From Cranoglanis bouderius (taxonomy: Eukaryota > Chordata > Actinopteri > Siluriformes > Cranoglanididae): 64,000 nucleotides of DNA. The position numbers and the translations under genes are program-made. The stretch is taken from positions 4,330,800 through 4,394,799 of the forward strand of contig CM042558.1 in NCBI GenBank assembly GCA_023630585.1, given 5' to 3'. Positions 35,700 to 47,125 of this stretch are shown here, in pieces. Below the pieces are notes generated by a model that had not been told where the DNA came from, did not search any database, and saw only the letters and a program-made list of their open reading frames with translations. Every line of letters begins with the position of its first letter. Positions within the stretch are counted from its first letter, which is position 1.

Positions 35700-35965
35700 C
35701 AGGGTCCTGGGCCTATCCTGAGAACACTGGACGTGCCACCAAGCTATCACAGGGCCACACACATTCACACAGTCATTCACACCCAGGGGCATTTTAGATT
35801 AGATACTGATATGTTTGTGGGAGGTGGGAGGAAACCGGAGAACCCAGAATGGGGAGAAACCCACATGGGGAGAACATGCACAGAAACTCCACCCAAGACA
35901 GTAAACCGAGCTCAGGAGCTACCGGGAGACCCTGGAGCTGTGAGAACACACCGCTACCCGCTGAT
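35700..35965 (-). mobile_element. SINE (family C)
   Basis: The plus strand shows the reverse complement of a fish SINE body: CACAGGGCCACACACATTCA, CACACCCAGGGGCATTTTAG, GGGAGGTGGGAGGAAACCGG, GGGGAGAACATGCACAGAAA, then ACCCTGGAGCTGTGAGAACA. Another piece is at 63033-63168. Confidence 0.7.
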
Positions 35966-36322
35966 ACAGCGAGAACATTTTGTGTTTATTGTTGAAGACA
36001 GTAATATAGAAAGGCGTGTACTAATTCAGTCTATAAGTGATAGTACCACGTGTTACCTTGTGAATGAAGTAAAAATGGAGCAAATTGAGTGTGAAAATGC
36101 AATTTGGATATATTTCAATTGATAAAAGGAATGAACTCTCAAACAGCTAAAGGAAATGTGTTCAAATCGGTTTTTTTTAATGTGATACAATTAATATCAG
36201 CTGAGTAAACTATTTAAATAGTGCTAGTGCACTCAGATCTTTGGCCTCTACTTTTAGGAATTAGATGTAGAGTTATGAAATATAGTCTCAGCTTCAGGGT
36301 TGCAAGGATAAAACAAGCCTTG

Positions 36323-36380
36323 TGTGATGAACAGAGCGATATTGAGATCAACTGTTCTTAATATCGCTCTGTTCATCACA
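36323..36380. repeat. Perfect 21-bp inverted repeat with 16-base spacer
   Basis: TGTGATGAACAGAGCGATAT.. (36323-36343) is the exact reverse complement of 36360-36380 (..ATATCGCTCTGTTCATCACA). Spacer GAGATCAACTGTTCTT. No mismatch in 21 pairs, and pairing stops cleanly at both outer ends. Confidence 0.85.
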
Positions 36381-36479
36381 GTAGGAGGTTGCTGTATTAA
36401 ACCTGCTACTCTATTCATACTCTCCCGTCACTGGCATGTCACTGCAAAAAAAGTCTTTCTGTTTCACTCTTCCAGTCCA

Positions 36480-36615
36480 TGATCTCTCTCTCTCTCTTTC
36501 TCTCTGTCTCTCCCTCTCCTGTTCTCTCTCTCTCTTTCCTTTCTCGCCCCCTCCCTTCTGGTTGCCATGACAACAGCAGCACTGCACCATTCATGGACTA
36601 TAGCAACGAAGACAC

Positions 36616-36678
<63 letters not shown>

Positions 36679-36680
36679 TT
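36480..36680. repeat. (CT)n pyrimidine tracts
   Basis: CTCTCTCTCTTTCTCTCTGT.. at 36481-36545 and a perfect CT array at about 36616-36676, separated by 70 bases that include the X-box-like motif. Confidence 0.95.
36561..36574. promoter_or_regulatory. RFX X-box-like palindrome
   Basis: GTTGCCATGACAAC is a near-perfect match to the RFX X-box (GTTGCC ATG GCAAC type) with one mismatch in the second arm. A half site, TAGCAAC, lies at 36601-36607. It is about 590 bases upstream of the candidate first coding exon. Confidence 0.5.
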
Positions 36681-37147
36681 CTCCCCCCTCACTGCCGCTC
36701 CTTCTGCCGCACGGTTCCACTCTACAGTACACCTCCGTCTCCTGTTTCTCCTCTTTCATGCTCCCCAAACCCCATCCTGGCGCGTGAGGAACGGTGGACA
36801 AACACTCAGGCCGTCTCGGGGAGCACCAGCCTAACCAAAGGAAGAAAAAGAGTTATGGAGTAACAGTTGAAGTTCTGATGTTGCTCATCTTCCACCTGGC
36901 TGGTTGTCGTCGGGCTTCAAACGTACGGTTCGCATTGGAGGAAGGGGATGTCTCTTCCTCTGCACTGACGCCTCTGCTGCTCCTCCTTCTCTGCCGCTTT
37001 TCTCCTCCTTCATCCATTTGTTTTTCGGGTTGTTTTGACTGAACAGGCTTCGATACCCCTGAGTAGGTTGTTGTTGGAACTTTGATCGCCTGCACAGGCC
37101 TGCGGTGTGTGTGTGTGTGTGTGTGGGCACGCGGAGAGGTGTTGTGG

Positions 37148-37226
37148 ATGAGCTGGCCATCGCTGAGACGGCTGCAGGGGCTGTGTGTGTCTCTGGACGG
37201 AGAATGCGGGATCTGGTATGAGCATG
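37148..37226 (+). CDS. Candidate alternative first coding exon (tanc2?)
   Basis: From ATG 37148 the frame runs 26 codons plus one base to a consensus donor (CATG|GTAAGC, GT at 37227). The peptide is MSWPSLRRLQGLCVSLDGEC then GIWYEHG. It ends in phase 1, the same phase as the 20556-20750 exon, so it could splice to the same downstream exon. The frame is open further up to ATG 37082, but that part runs through a GT repeat (Cys-Val) and looks untranslated. The 430 bases upstream are GC-rich, carry CT tracts and an X-box-like site, and resemble a TATA-less promoter with 5'-UTR. I do not recognise the peptide. It might belong to a nested gene or be fortuitous. Confidence 0.4.
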
Positions 37227-39370
37227 GTAAGCCACCGAACCCCACCCTCTGCCGTTTTCTCCCTTATTCTTTGGAATTGTTTTATTTGTTGCGCTTCTGT
37301 TGCTGCTTTGGTGCGAACACAGAATGTCGCTGTGATGTGTGTGGATGCGTGCATTACGGACTATTATAATCTGAGACATGTATAGACATTTCTATATAAT
37401 AATATCTTGGTTAAACTGATAAATTGTGTACAGCTTAATCTGGCATCTAAAACGAAATTGGGCTTAACCCGGCTTTGCAGTGTATGGTTTTTGACTCTGT
37501 TTTGTTGTCACAGATGAAAATCGCACGTTGTAGCAGAACACTTTGGTCGTGAATTCCTTGGAGTTGAGATTGGTGGTGTTAGAATACAAACACAGTGTGA
37601 CTTTGAATATGAAGTTTGGGCAGTGTCAGAAAATTCGGATTAAAATCTCAGAATGTGACCACTTCTATGACGCTCGTTTAAAATCCACGAATAGGAGGAC
37701 GGCATATGATCACGCAAAACTCGCGGGACAGTTACAAATACGTTGGCAAAAAAAAAAAAAAAAACGAACCGAAAAAATTATGCAATTTGTTTTCTACATG
37801 AGCCCAGATTACGGTAATTGATGATGTAAGCAGGTAAGGTGGTAATTTTCTTTAATCACAGGTCCACCGTTAGAAGATCTTCAGCGTATAATCTGACACA
37901 GAGGACACGTTATCGTTCAGTCTGATTCAGCGTTCAATATTTTATTGGGATCATCTTATACAAGTGTTAAAAGACAAGGTGCATAGTTTAGAACTGGCTT
38001 TAGTCACATTGCCAGCGCAGACTGAGCTTCGTTAAAGCTTAAGTGATAGGAAGAAACTTAACGATGCTAGCTGAAGGACCTGTGGGAGGCTGAGTGTGTG
38101 ACACCGTTGTGCTCAGCTCAAACGGCCAGCCTAATATGGTCTTTTGTTCAATCGGCTCTAGATGGATCAGGATTGAGAGTGGGTGAGTGATGCGTTTTTG
38201 CTGTTTGAGTGGTGTGTGTGTGTGTGTGTGTGTGTGTCAGGGGGGTTGGGGGGAGTGGAAGGATGCTTTACCCACTGTGCTTTCCTGTGTGTGGGCTGAG
38301 CGATGATGCATGTGTATGTAGATGGAATGTATCAGTACTATTAATATACTCGGTGTACCGTCAGAAAGCTGGCTCTACAGGTGAGCAAACAAAATGTACT
38401 GGTTTATTTATAGCGCGTACTCACTGATACAAGTTACCAGGCTGTATCCTTCTCTACACTGCATAAGAGAACGGACACTGACTTTGATTAATGTGCATCC
38501 TGCGTTATTTACATATATTCAATCAGCAAATGTAAATGTAAATCTAAGGTTGACTTACAGAGATAGATTACAATCTGGTTAGGGGTTTTGCTCAAGGGTT
38601 CATCAGTGGCTGTCATGGGATTAACTAATAGCCTCCTGGTCAATAGAGCAGAACCTTAACCACTCAGCCGAGTAGTTTCAGGAGGGTGAGGAAATATACT
38701 AAATAAATTCACCATATGATATTTACAAGTAAATTGATAAGTGCGACACATTCATGTATTTTGGATGCAGCCACAGAGCAGTAGGAGCAGTGATGACATA
38801 AATATGTTGTTTTTAATAATTTCATCTATCATCAACCAGTCTTAATATAGTATATCAATAATGTTGCCATAAAATAGCTTTAGGGGAATTTACATTTTAT
38901 CTTGGAAAACTAGATCTACTCTTAACTTTCTCCAGCGTCAGTGAATCTCTTGTCACATCGATATCTCTGAGCTCACAGTGTAGCTCACACCTGGCTTTCA
39001 GACAGAACCAGGAAACATAACATGCATAATTCTGATTGGTTAATAAAATGTGATTCCACAAACTTATTTGCTCATTTATGGGCGGATGAATATGGAATCG
39101 TCACTATGATGACTCTGTTGATCTTTTGTGAACGTTACTACGGCTTGCATTTGCACTACAACGATGTTCATAAATTGTATATATAATGAGATGTGCTGTA
39201 TGAAAGTTATGTTCGTTATCTAAGATGAACTGGAACTGGGAAATATTTCAGGTGGTTTGAAGGCGAAATCCTCTCCCTAACTACCCAATAGTACATAAAA
39301 ATGAAATATTTAGAGCGGAGTCGTTTAAAGACCTGAACTGGACTTTGTTTTGGATATTTCTTGAAAATGA

Positions 39371-39401
<31 letters not shown>

Positions 39402-39984
39402 CGTCTTTATCGTTAGCACCTAGTCTGGTATCTGGCTTAGGTAAGAAACACTGAAACATAGGACTTAATGAGTATTCGGTGAAATAAAGTCACTAATTAG
39501 CTAATTTATTTAAGATACAAAGTAATATTGCTGACCAAATATTCAGAATGCAACAAGGCCTAATGAGTAGCAAGTATTATGGTCAACATTCAACAAAATG
39601 AATGCACTCATACATAATTTAACGAACACAAGCACCAGGAGGCCTATCAGCTCTGTCGCGGCACAATCGAGGTGCTCCACCACCTTGACCAGCTCGGCCC
39701 GTGCTTTGGCAGGTGTCCAGATTACAGGGTTAAATTACATTTCTCCAACAAGATTGCAGTACTTCTTTTTCCTAAAAGATAACACATATTTACTGTAATA
39801 TAATGCATAGGATAGAGAGTTAACTGAGTACCAGTTAAATCCCTTAAGACCAGACAACAGCTAACATTTTATCAGAAGTATTTGAGCATTGAGCAGCGGC
39901 TAATGATCGTTGATTTTTGTGGGGCAGGATGACTTTAATAATGACGTAGCCTCAAAGAAAAAATTTCACTTGACTGGCTCGAGC
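37227..39984. other. Non-coding intron-like sequence
   Basis: Contains a (GT)n at 38204-38237, a degraded SINE at 38529-38675, poly-A at 37747-37763 and a long poly-A at 39373-39402. No exon recognised. Confidence 0.5.
38529..38675 (-). mobile_element. Degraded SINE with ACATTTACATTT-type end
   Basis: The plus strand shows TGTAAATGTAAAT.., GACTTACAGAGA, GGGTTTTGCTCAAGGGTTCA and AACCTTAACCACTCAGCCGA, the reverse complement of a tRNA-like head. Same family as 60570-60759. Confidence 0.65.
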
Positions 39985-40615
39985 GTTTGTTTTGGAACCT
40001 GGGGCGTTTTCTCACTCGGTTCGGTTCGTTTAGACATATATGAACACGGCAGTCGCGCTCGGATCCGCACCGAAGCAATTGGTCTGAGATCACCTCACCC
40101 GATTGCAAACATACTCTTGAAGTGGTTCGAAAGTAATCCGACTCAACGGACCAGTGAACCAACCTGTATAGCAATGCATGATGGGAACTGCGTTACCTAA
40201 AAAGCGTGTTTGTTTTGTTGATGGCTCGCAACATGAATCGCGGTTTAACTTGGACCAAAGATGAGGTAAAATGCCTCATTGAAATTTGGTCTGACGGACA
40301 TATTTCTGAGCATCTTTCAAAAACGCATAAAAACACTGAGGTTTACAAGGTGTTTCGCGAGCGTCTCGATGAGATGGGCTTTATTCACTCTGTGGAACAT
40401 ATAAATTAGATGAATTAGAATAATTACAGCTAAAAAGAAAGCCACAATAAGCTTGCGGAGCTGCTGTCTATCCTTCTTGATGGATCACCGCTATGAGCCG
40501 AACCCCGGAACATAAACAGGCGCGGTCTGACCAATGAGAGGACAGTTTACTCACATGTGACTTGCATAAACATGTTTTGTTACGCTCTGGAAGCGAACCG
40601 AGCCAAAATACCACA
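39985..40615 (+). mobile_element. Harbinger-type DNA transposon remnant
   Basis: Subterminal inverted blocks CGGTTCGGTTCG (40017-40028) and GCGAACCGAGCC (40593-40604) enclose a Myb/SANT-like frame, the accessory DNA-binding protein of PIF/Harbinger elements. No DDE transposase frame is present, and exact ends and the 3-bp target duplication are not resolved. Confidence 0.5.
40206..40409 (+). pseudogene. Myb/SANT-like protein fragment (Harbinger accessory ORF)
   Basis: Best start ATG 40221 (MARNMNRGLTWTKDEVKCLI). The first SANT/trihelix helices are visible: LTWTKDEVKCLIEIW, then ISEHLSKTHKNTEVYKVF, then ERLDEMGFIHSVEHIN, each matching the W-x-x-x-E-V, N-x-x-V-[FY] and G-[FY]-x-x-[ST]-x-E-[QH] pattern of Harbinger Myb-like proteins, which recruit the transposase to element ends. 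A TAG at 40407 ends the frame where QCR.K.K.L should follow. Downstream (to about 40540) the remains MDHRYEPNPG suggest the former C-terminal LGHRP-type motif in a shifted frame. So this is a truncated copy; the domain would be incomplete. Confidence 0.65.
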
Positions 40616-42046
40616 CTGTAACAATTTAAGTCCCCGTTTCAGAACAAAGCACAGATTTATTGATTTATGCTACAGACTACAATCTAATACGTTTTTTTCC
40701 TTAATAGACAGTTGAAAGTCGACAACATTCAGTCATCCAGCATATAGTATTTTGAGTGGGTTTATACGTAACTTTGTTCAACTGTGTTTGATACAGCACA
40801 AGAGCTAATATCATTAACCAGGATTACCAGCTTGTAGAAGAATTTCAAGCCCAAATGCATCTCAAAAAACACACAAAAAGAGCTGAAACTAGCCCATTCT
40901 TTGTATAGCAAACAAGGTCACCGTGGTGCACACGCATTTCTGATGTAAAGGCATTATTTGCTCCATAATCCAGCTTTCCCTCTTCTAATCTTTGCAATAT
41001 ATCTTGCAATAGAAATGGGTCTGTACATCGTAGACACACTATCCGCACTCATACCTTGCCTTTGTTTGCAGAATTTGAGCTGATTGTTTGCTGATTGTAT
41101 AAAAAAATATTTTGGCATTCATTTAAAAACTTTTTTTTAAACTTGCACTGGCAAAGTGCACCATTATTACTATTATTAACTGCCCTATCTGATGCTCCTC
41201 AATCTTGGGGCAGAGTGATTCTGGCCCTAATGGACCACTAATGTTGCAGTTCCATTTTTCACCACTAGCTGCAGTAATAACTATATGGAGCTGTATGAAG
41301 CAGAGAACATGATTCTCTGAACAGAGCATCGGTTTATATCTCTCGAATAGCAAAATTTAAAAAAAAAACTTTTTTAAAGTCACCATGGTCACTAAAAAGA
41401 GGTACTTAATATTTCAAGAGAATTTAAAATGATAAGCTGTTACTAGTAAAATTACATTTTAAAATATTTTTAAAATAAAAGATAAACTACTGACAGTTCT
41501 TAATAATGATCTTCTATCTGTAAGTATTACATAGTCATAGATAGCTATAAGACTTCTGTAAGGCTTCTGACTGAACAAAAACTACTCCAATTACCTGTAT
41601 ATCACAAATAAAGTGAGCACCCACACCATGAAAAAGCACCGTTGATGATTATATAACATGATTATATAACTTCAGTGATGATAAATCCATAAACTTCTCT
41701 GGGGAAATGTGGAGAGATGTTCTGCCATCTGTGTGCACTTCATAAACGGCTAGAGCAAATGTGTGTCGTTAAATCTGGTTAGTCACGTAGTTATGCAGAA
41801 AAGAAGTAATGTAGTTGTGTTTATTTGATGGCAGACATGAAAAGCCCCTTGTAAGAGACTTGGTGCGAGGTTTAATTTTATCTCATTTTGTTACCACACT
41901 GACCTTCTGTCCTGTGAGAAATAACTCATAAGTCGGCATGACTGTGCAGCACCTCTGCTCAGCCTCGCTTCCGCAAAGCACAAAAGGTTAGAACAATGTT
42001 CCATTTATGAGCTAGGACTGAAGAGCTGACTGTAATACAAAATGTA
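40616..42046. other. Non-coding, nothing recognised
   Basis: AT-rich, with small A/T tracts. Frames at 40845-41048 and 41123-41353 (minus) have no splice signals or motifs. Confidence 0.5.
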
Positions 42047-43674
42047 CAATGCCCTCCATTAATATTGGCACCCTTGGTAAATATGAGCAAAGAAGGCTGT
42101 GCAAATTTTTCTTTATTGTTTAACCTTTTGATCTTTTGTTCAAAAAATTCACAAAAATACTCTGCTCTCATGGATATCAAACAATTGCAAACAAAACACA
42201 GGTTTATAAAAAATATCTTTGTTAAATACATAAATATAGGTGTGCAACAATTACTGGCACCCTTTTCATCAATACTTTGTGCTACCTCCCTTTGCCAAGA
42301 TAATAGGCTCTGAGTCTTCATCTATAATGCCTGATGAGGTTGGAGAATACATGGCAATGGATCTGAGACCATTCCTCCATACAGAATCTCCCCAGATCCT
42401 TCGTATTTCGAGGTCCACGCTGGTGGACTCTCCTCTTCAGTTCACCCCACAGGTTTTCTATGGGTTTCAAGTCAGGGGACTGGGATGGCAATAGCAGGAC
42501 ATTGATTTTGTGGTCAGTAAACCATTTTTGTGTTGATTTTGATGTATGTTTTGGATCATTGTCCTGCTGGAAGATCCAACCACGGCCCATTTTAAGCTTT
42601 CTGGCAGATACAGTCAGGTTTTCATTGAATATCTGTTAATATTTGATAGAGTCCATGATGCCATGTCTCTTAACAAAATGTCCAGGTCCTCTGGCAGAAA
42701 AAACAGCCCCAAAACATTAAAGAGCCACCACCATATTTAACCATGGGCATGAGGTACTTTTCCATATGGCTACCTCTCTGTGTTTATTGCCAAAAAGCTC
42801 TATTTTGGTTTCATCTGACCATAGAACCCCATCCCATTTTAAGTTCCAGTAGTGTCTGGCAAACTGAAGATGCTTGAGATTGTTTTTGGATGAGAGTAGA
42901 GGCCTTTTTCTTGAAACCCTTCCAAACAACCTGTGGTGATGTAGGTGACTTCGGATTGTAGTTTTGGAGACTTTCTGACCCCAAGACACAACTGACTTCT
43001 GCAATTCTCCAGCTGTGATCCTTGGAAATTTTTTGGCCACTCGAACCATCCTCTTCACAGTGTGTTTAGACAATATAGACACACGTCCAATTGCAGATTG
43101 ATTCATAACATTTCCAGTTGACTGGAACTTCTCAATTATTGCCCTGATGGTGGAAATGGGCATTTTCAGTGCTTGTGCTATTTTCTTATAGCCACTTCCC
43201 ATTTTGTGAAGCTCAACAACCTTTTGCCGCACATCACAGCTATATTCCTTGGTCTTACCCATTGTTATGAATGACTAAGGGAATTTGGCCTATGTGTTAG
43301 CTCATATTTATACCCCTGTGAAACAGGAAGTCATGGTTGAACAATTTCCTGTTCCTAGTCACCCAGGTGTACTAAACAAAAAAAATTAGTAAATAAAAAA
43401 AAAAAGTAAAATATCAATGGGAATGTACTTGAAATATATTTTTCTCATATGAATTCATAGGGGTGCCAATAATTGTTGCACACCTATATTTAACAAAGAT
43501 TTTTTTTGATAAACCTGTTTTTTTTTTTTTTTGCGATTGTTTGATATCCATGAGAGCAGAGTATTAGTGTTTTGTTTTTTTTTAACAAAAGATCAAAAGG
43601 TTAAAAAATAAAGACAATTTTTCACAGCCTTCTTTGCTCATATTTACAAAGGGTGTCAATGTTAGTGGAAGGCA

Positions 43675-43677
<3 letters not shown>
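42047..43677 (-). mobile_element. Tc1-like element (CAGTGCCTTCCAYTAATATTGGCACCC family), near-complete
   Basis: Flanked by TA at 42045-42046 and 43678-43679. Inverted arms of about 220 bases, each with outer (CATTAATATTGGCACCC) and inner (CAACAATTACTGGCACCC) direct repeats: an IR/DR element like Sleeping Beauty. Length 1631 bases. The right TA has expanded into a TA microsatellite. Confidence 0.93.
42318..43262 (-). pseudogene. Tc1 (Sleeping Beauty-like) transposase pseudogene
   Basis: The frame opens at 43262 with MGKTKEYSCDVRQKVVELHK, continues through the paired-like domain (KKIAQALKMPISTIRAII, GRVSILSKHTVKRMVR) to LWSDETKIELFG (first catalytic Asp) and is lost at about 42717, just past PWLNMVVAL. 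A second frame from 42590 to 42318 has FQQDNDPKHTSKSTQKW (second Asp) and SPDLKPIENLWGELKRR (Glu kept, Asn changed to Lys). The HGGGS stretch and about 40 residues in between are out of frame. All three catalytic residues survive, but frameshifts separate them. Confidence 0.92.

Positions 43678-43714
<37 letters not shown>
43678..43714. repeat. (TA)n microsatellite at a Tc1 border
   Basis: About 37 bases of TA starting exactly at the TA target duplication of the element at 42047-43677. Confidence 0.95.
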
Positions 43715-43717
<3 letters not shown>

Positions 43718-44270
43718 TCAATCTTTTCCTCTATACTTCACTATCATCTAACTGATGAATTGGCTTACGTGGAACAGCCACAATCCAATATGAAGCTTCT
43801 CAGTGTGTCACCTGTTTACAGCATTTATAGATTTTACAGTGGGTGGCATTAAATGCCATATAACAGAATATTGCTTTCAGTCTTTAGCAGTTTCTTTGAT
43901 GTTCACATTTTTATAAAGTAAACTCACTGTTTTATTGTAGCATATTTTAAATGATACACACCAAAATAGTTTTGTGAGATTACTATCTTTGCTTTTTCAG
44001 ATTATATGACAAATACTTGTTTCTGATTGGCTGCCAAGTGTGCTTTAACACCTTTTATTTCCACAGCGCTATCAAATTCTTGAATTTGATTGGTCAGAAT
44101 GTGTTGCTTAATTTTCTATGATCAGCAGCTCTGATATTAATTCACAGGTTTTTGTTATGAGCTTGGCCTAATTCGTTATTGTTTCTATAGAAAAACTAAA
44201 TTCATTAGGATTTCTATGGCAAATGTTCCACATAAAGTAATACAAATAAATAAAATGTTTAAAGAATGTT
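43715..44270. other. Non-coding, nothing recognised
   Basis: Unique AT-rich sequence between two Tc1 elements. It contains TTCTGATTGGCTGCCAAGTG and TTGATTGGTCAGAATGTGTT, two ATTGG boxes about 65 bases apart, without other promoter signs. Confidence 0.45.
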
Positions 44271-44473
44271 CAGTGGATATAAAAAGTCTACACACCCCTA
44301 GTAAAATGGCAGGTTTTTGTGATGTAAAAAAAAAAAGAAAAGTTCAATCATGTCAGAACCTTTTTCACTTTTATTGTGAAATTGCAACATATAAATATCA
44401 AGTGGCAAACAACCAGAAATGTTTTTTGGGGGGGAAAGAAAAAACGAAAAACTTCCAGTACCCAGCTTGCATA

Positions 44474-46062
44474 CAGTGGGTATAGAAAAGAATCACCTCC
44501 CTTTAAAAAATAATCACAATTTGTTGCTTTCAGCCTGAAATGAAGACAGACACAGTTTTTGTTTTATCCAGCTGTATTTACTCAGTGCAACATATAACAT
44601 CCAAGTGAAAGATATAACACCAACATGTCAGAACAAAATGTAAAAAATTAAAAAACAGAATCACTGAGTTGGAAAAAGGATCACCCCCCTCCTAAAAATG
44701 ACTTGTAAACTCAATAAGGTGTAGCTAATCACCTTCTCAATGGCATATTTGACTTTCAGCTGTGATCAGCTGTGGTCATTTTGATTAGCTCAGCATGAAA
44801 AGAGCTTTCCTGGAGCATTTTGTAGTGCAACTGAAGCAAACAATCAACTATGGGTGGCAAGGCACTGTCAAAAGATCTCCGGGATAAAGTTGTGGACAGG
44901 CACAAGTCAGGAGATGGATACAAAAAAATTTCAAAGGCTTTATCAATCCCTAGAACCACAGTGAAGTCTGTTATTAAGAAGTGGATGGTACTTGGTACAA
45001 CACAGACCCTCCCTGGATCATGACATCGCTCCAAACTGGATGAAAGAGCCAGGAGGAAACTGGTCAGAGAGGCTACCAAGAGGCCTACAGCAACTCTGAA
45101 GCAGTTGCAGGAATTTATGACAAAGAGTGGTCATTGTGTGCATGTGACAACAATATCACAAATTCTTCACAAATGTGGCTTGCATGGGAGGGTTGCAAGA
45201 AATAAGCCACCCAATGAATGAGCTTTGCCAAAACGCACCTTGAAGATTCTGAGGCCACATGGAAAAAGGTGTTATGGTCAGATGAGACTAAAATTGAATT
45301 ATTTGGCCTCAACACCAAACAATATGTCTGGCAGAAATCCAATACAGCTCAACATCCAAATAACACCATTCCTACAGTAAAGCATGGAGGTGGTAATATC
45401 CTGTTATGGGGGTGTTTCTCTGCAGCAGGGACTGGAGCACTTCTCAGGACAGAAGGAAAATGGATGGGGCAAAATAGCGTCAAATTCTTGAGGAAAATCT
45501 GCTGCCCTCTGCCAGAAAGTTGTCAATGGGAAGAAGGTTTACCTTCCAACATGACAATGAGCCAAAGCACACAGCAAAACTGACCACACAGTGGTTGAAG
45601 GAGAAAAAGGTGAATGTCCTTGCATGGCCTAGTCAGAGCCCAGACTTAAACCCCATTGAAAATCTGTGGAATGACTTGAAGACTGCAGTCCACAAACGGT
45701 CACCATCAGATTTAACTGAACTTGAGCAGTTCTGCAGAGAAGAGTGGGCAAATATTGCAATGTCTAGATGTGCAAAGTTAGTAGAGACATATCCCAACAG
45801 ACTAAAGGCTGTAATTAAAAAAAAATAAGGCAAATTAAAGCAAGGGGGTGATCCTTTTTCCAACTCAGTGATTCTGTTATTTTATTTTATTTTATTTTTA
45901 AATTTCTGACATGTTGGTGTTATATCTTTCACTTGGATGTTATAAGTCGCACTGAGTAAATACAGCTGGATAAAACAAAAACTGTGTCCGTCTTCATTTC
46001 AGGCTGAAAAGCAACAAAATGTGATTATTTTAAAGGGGGGTGATTCTTTTCTGTACCCACTG
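44474..46062 (+). mobile_element. Tc1-like element (CAGTGGGTATAGAAAAGAATCACC family), nested
   Basis: Flanked by TA at 44472-44473 and 46063-46064. Inverted arms of about 200 bases: GATTATTTTAAAGGGGGGTG and CCTGAAATGAAGACAGACAC (also reversed at the right end), with an inner GATCACCCCCCT/GGGGGTGATCCTTTTTCC pair. 1589 bases. Confidence 0.93.
44850..45828 (+). pseudogene. Tc1 transposase pseudogene (inner element)
   Basis: Starts ATG 44850 (MGGKALSKDLRDKVVDRHKS), with the first helix-turn-helix (GYKKISKALSIPRTTVKSVI), then a TGA at about 45020 inside the GRPSK linker. The second half of the DNA-binding region follows in frame (KLDERARRKLVREATKRPTA, VTTISQILHKCGLHGRVARN) to a deletion and stop near 45218. 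A new frame carries LWSDETKIELFGLNTKQYVW (first Asp) and HGGGNILLWGCFSAAGTGAL. A third frame from 45520 carries FQHDNEPKHTAK (second Asp) and SPDLNPIENLWNDLK (Glu), ending LKAVIKKK at 45828. One stop and two frame changes in an otherwise full-length gene. Confidence 0.92.
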
Positions 46063-46289
46063 TAAGTGCGCCCACCCTTTTATAATTGGGAATGTAGCAG
46101 TATTCAGAATCAACCAATCACATTCAAACTCATGTTAAAAACTAATATATACACCTTCCAACAATTAACATGACTGATTAACCCCAAATAAAGTACAGCT
46201 GTTCCTGTAAAGATTTTCCTGACATCTTCTTGGTAACATCTAACTGGAAAAGCCAAGGGGCACGAAGACCTTACAAAGTAGGTACAGGA

Positions 46290-47125
46290 TTTAACTGTTG
46301 AAAAATATCAATCAGGATAGGGTTACGAAAAAAAACAGGGAACACTGTAAAGACAATCATCAACAAGTGGAGAAAATATGGCACCACAGTGACACTACCA
46401 AGAACAGGACTTCCCTCTAAAATTGATGAGAAGATCAGGAGAAAACTGGTCAGGGAGGCTGCCAAGAGGCCTACAGCAACATTATAAAAATTGCAGCAAT
46501 TTCTGGTAGGTACAGGTTGCTCCTTACACGTGACAACAATCTACTGAATTCTTCATATCTCTGGGCTACAGGGTAGGGTGTCAAGGGTGGACTTTTTTTT
46601 TTTTTTTACCAAAAATTTAATGGAAAATACATCCAATCTCCCAAAGCCATGTGGAATAATGTGTTATGGCTTGATGAGACGAAAGTTAAACTTTTTGGTC
46701 ATAATACCAAGATATTTTTGACACAAAAAACACAGCACATTAACAAAAGAACACCATCCCCATGGGGAAGCATGGTGGTGGCAGCATCATACTTTTGGGC
46801 TGTTTTTCTTCAGCTGGAACTGGGGCTTTATTCAGACTGGAGGGAATAATGAGTAGCTCCAAATACCAGTCCATTTTGGTGCAAAACATTAAAGCTTCTG
46901 CTAAAACACTTAAGATGAAGAGGAGTTTCACTGTTCCTCTTCACAAAGCCTGTGGGGTGACCTGAAGAGGGCTGTGCACAGGAGAATCCCAGACAGAATT
47001 TGAATGCTTTTGCAAGGAAGAATGGCAGAATATTCCTAAGTCAAGATGTGCCCAAACTGATTGATTCTTACCCAAAAAGATTGAATGCTGTGATAAAATC
47101 TAAAGGTACTTCAACTAAGTATTAG
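46290..47125 (+). pseudogene. Tc1 transposase pseudogene (outer element)
   Basis: Degraded. Recognisable pieces: GTTVTLPRTGLPSKIDEKIR and RRKLVREAAKRPTAT (46380-46490), GLQGRVSRV, then the catalytic core as CYGLMRRKLNFLV in a shifted frame (46649-46849 shows LWLDETKVKLFGHNTK, first Asp). CFSSAGTGALFRLEGIMSSS lies at 46790-46860, and WGDLKRAVHRR near 46955-46990. The stretch that should hold the second Asp and the DLNPIE Glu is deleted, so the enzyme is dead by deletion as well as by stops. The N-terminus was displaced by the nested insertion. Confidence 0.85.

Noticed and set aside
36479..37379. Overlapping frames on both strands up to 164 codons
   Set aside because: Produced by CT and GT tracts. 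Only the short frame at 37148-37226 has a splice donor that supports it.
37543..37821. 92-codon + frame
   Set aside because: Ends in a poly-A-encoded Lys run and has no recognisable domain or splice sites.
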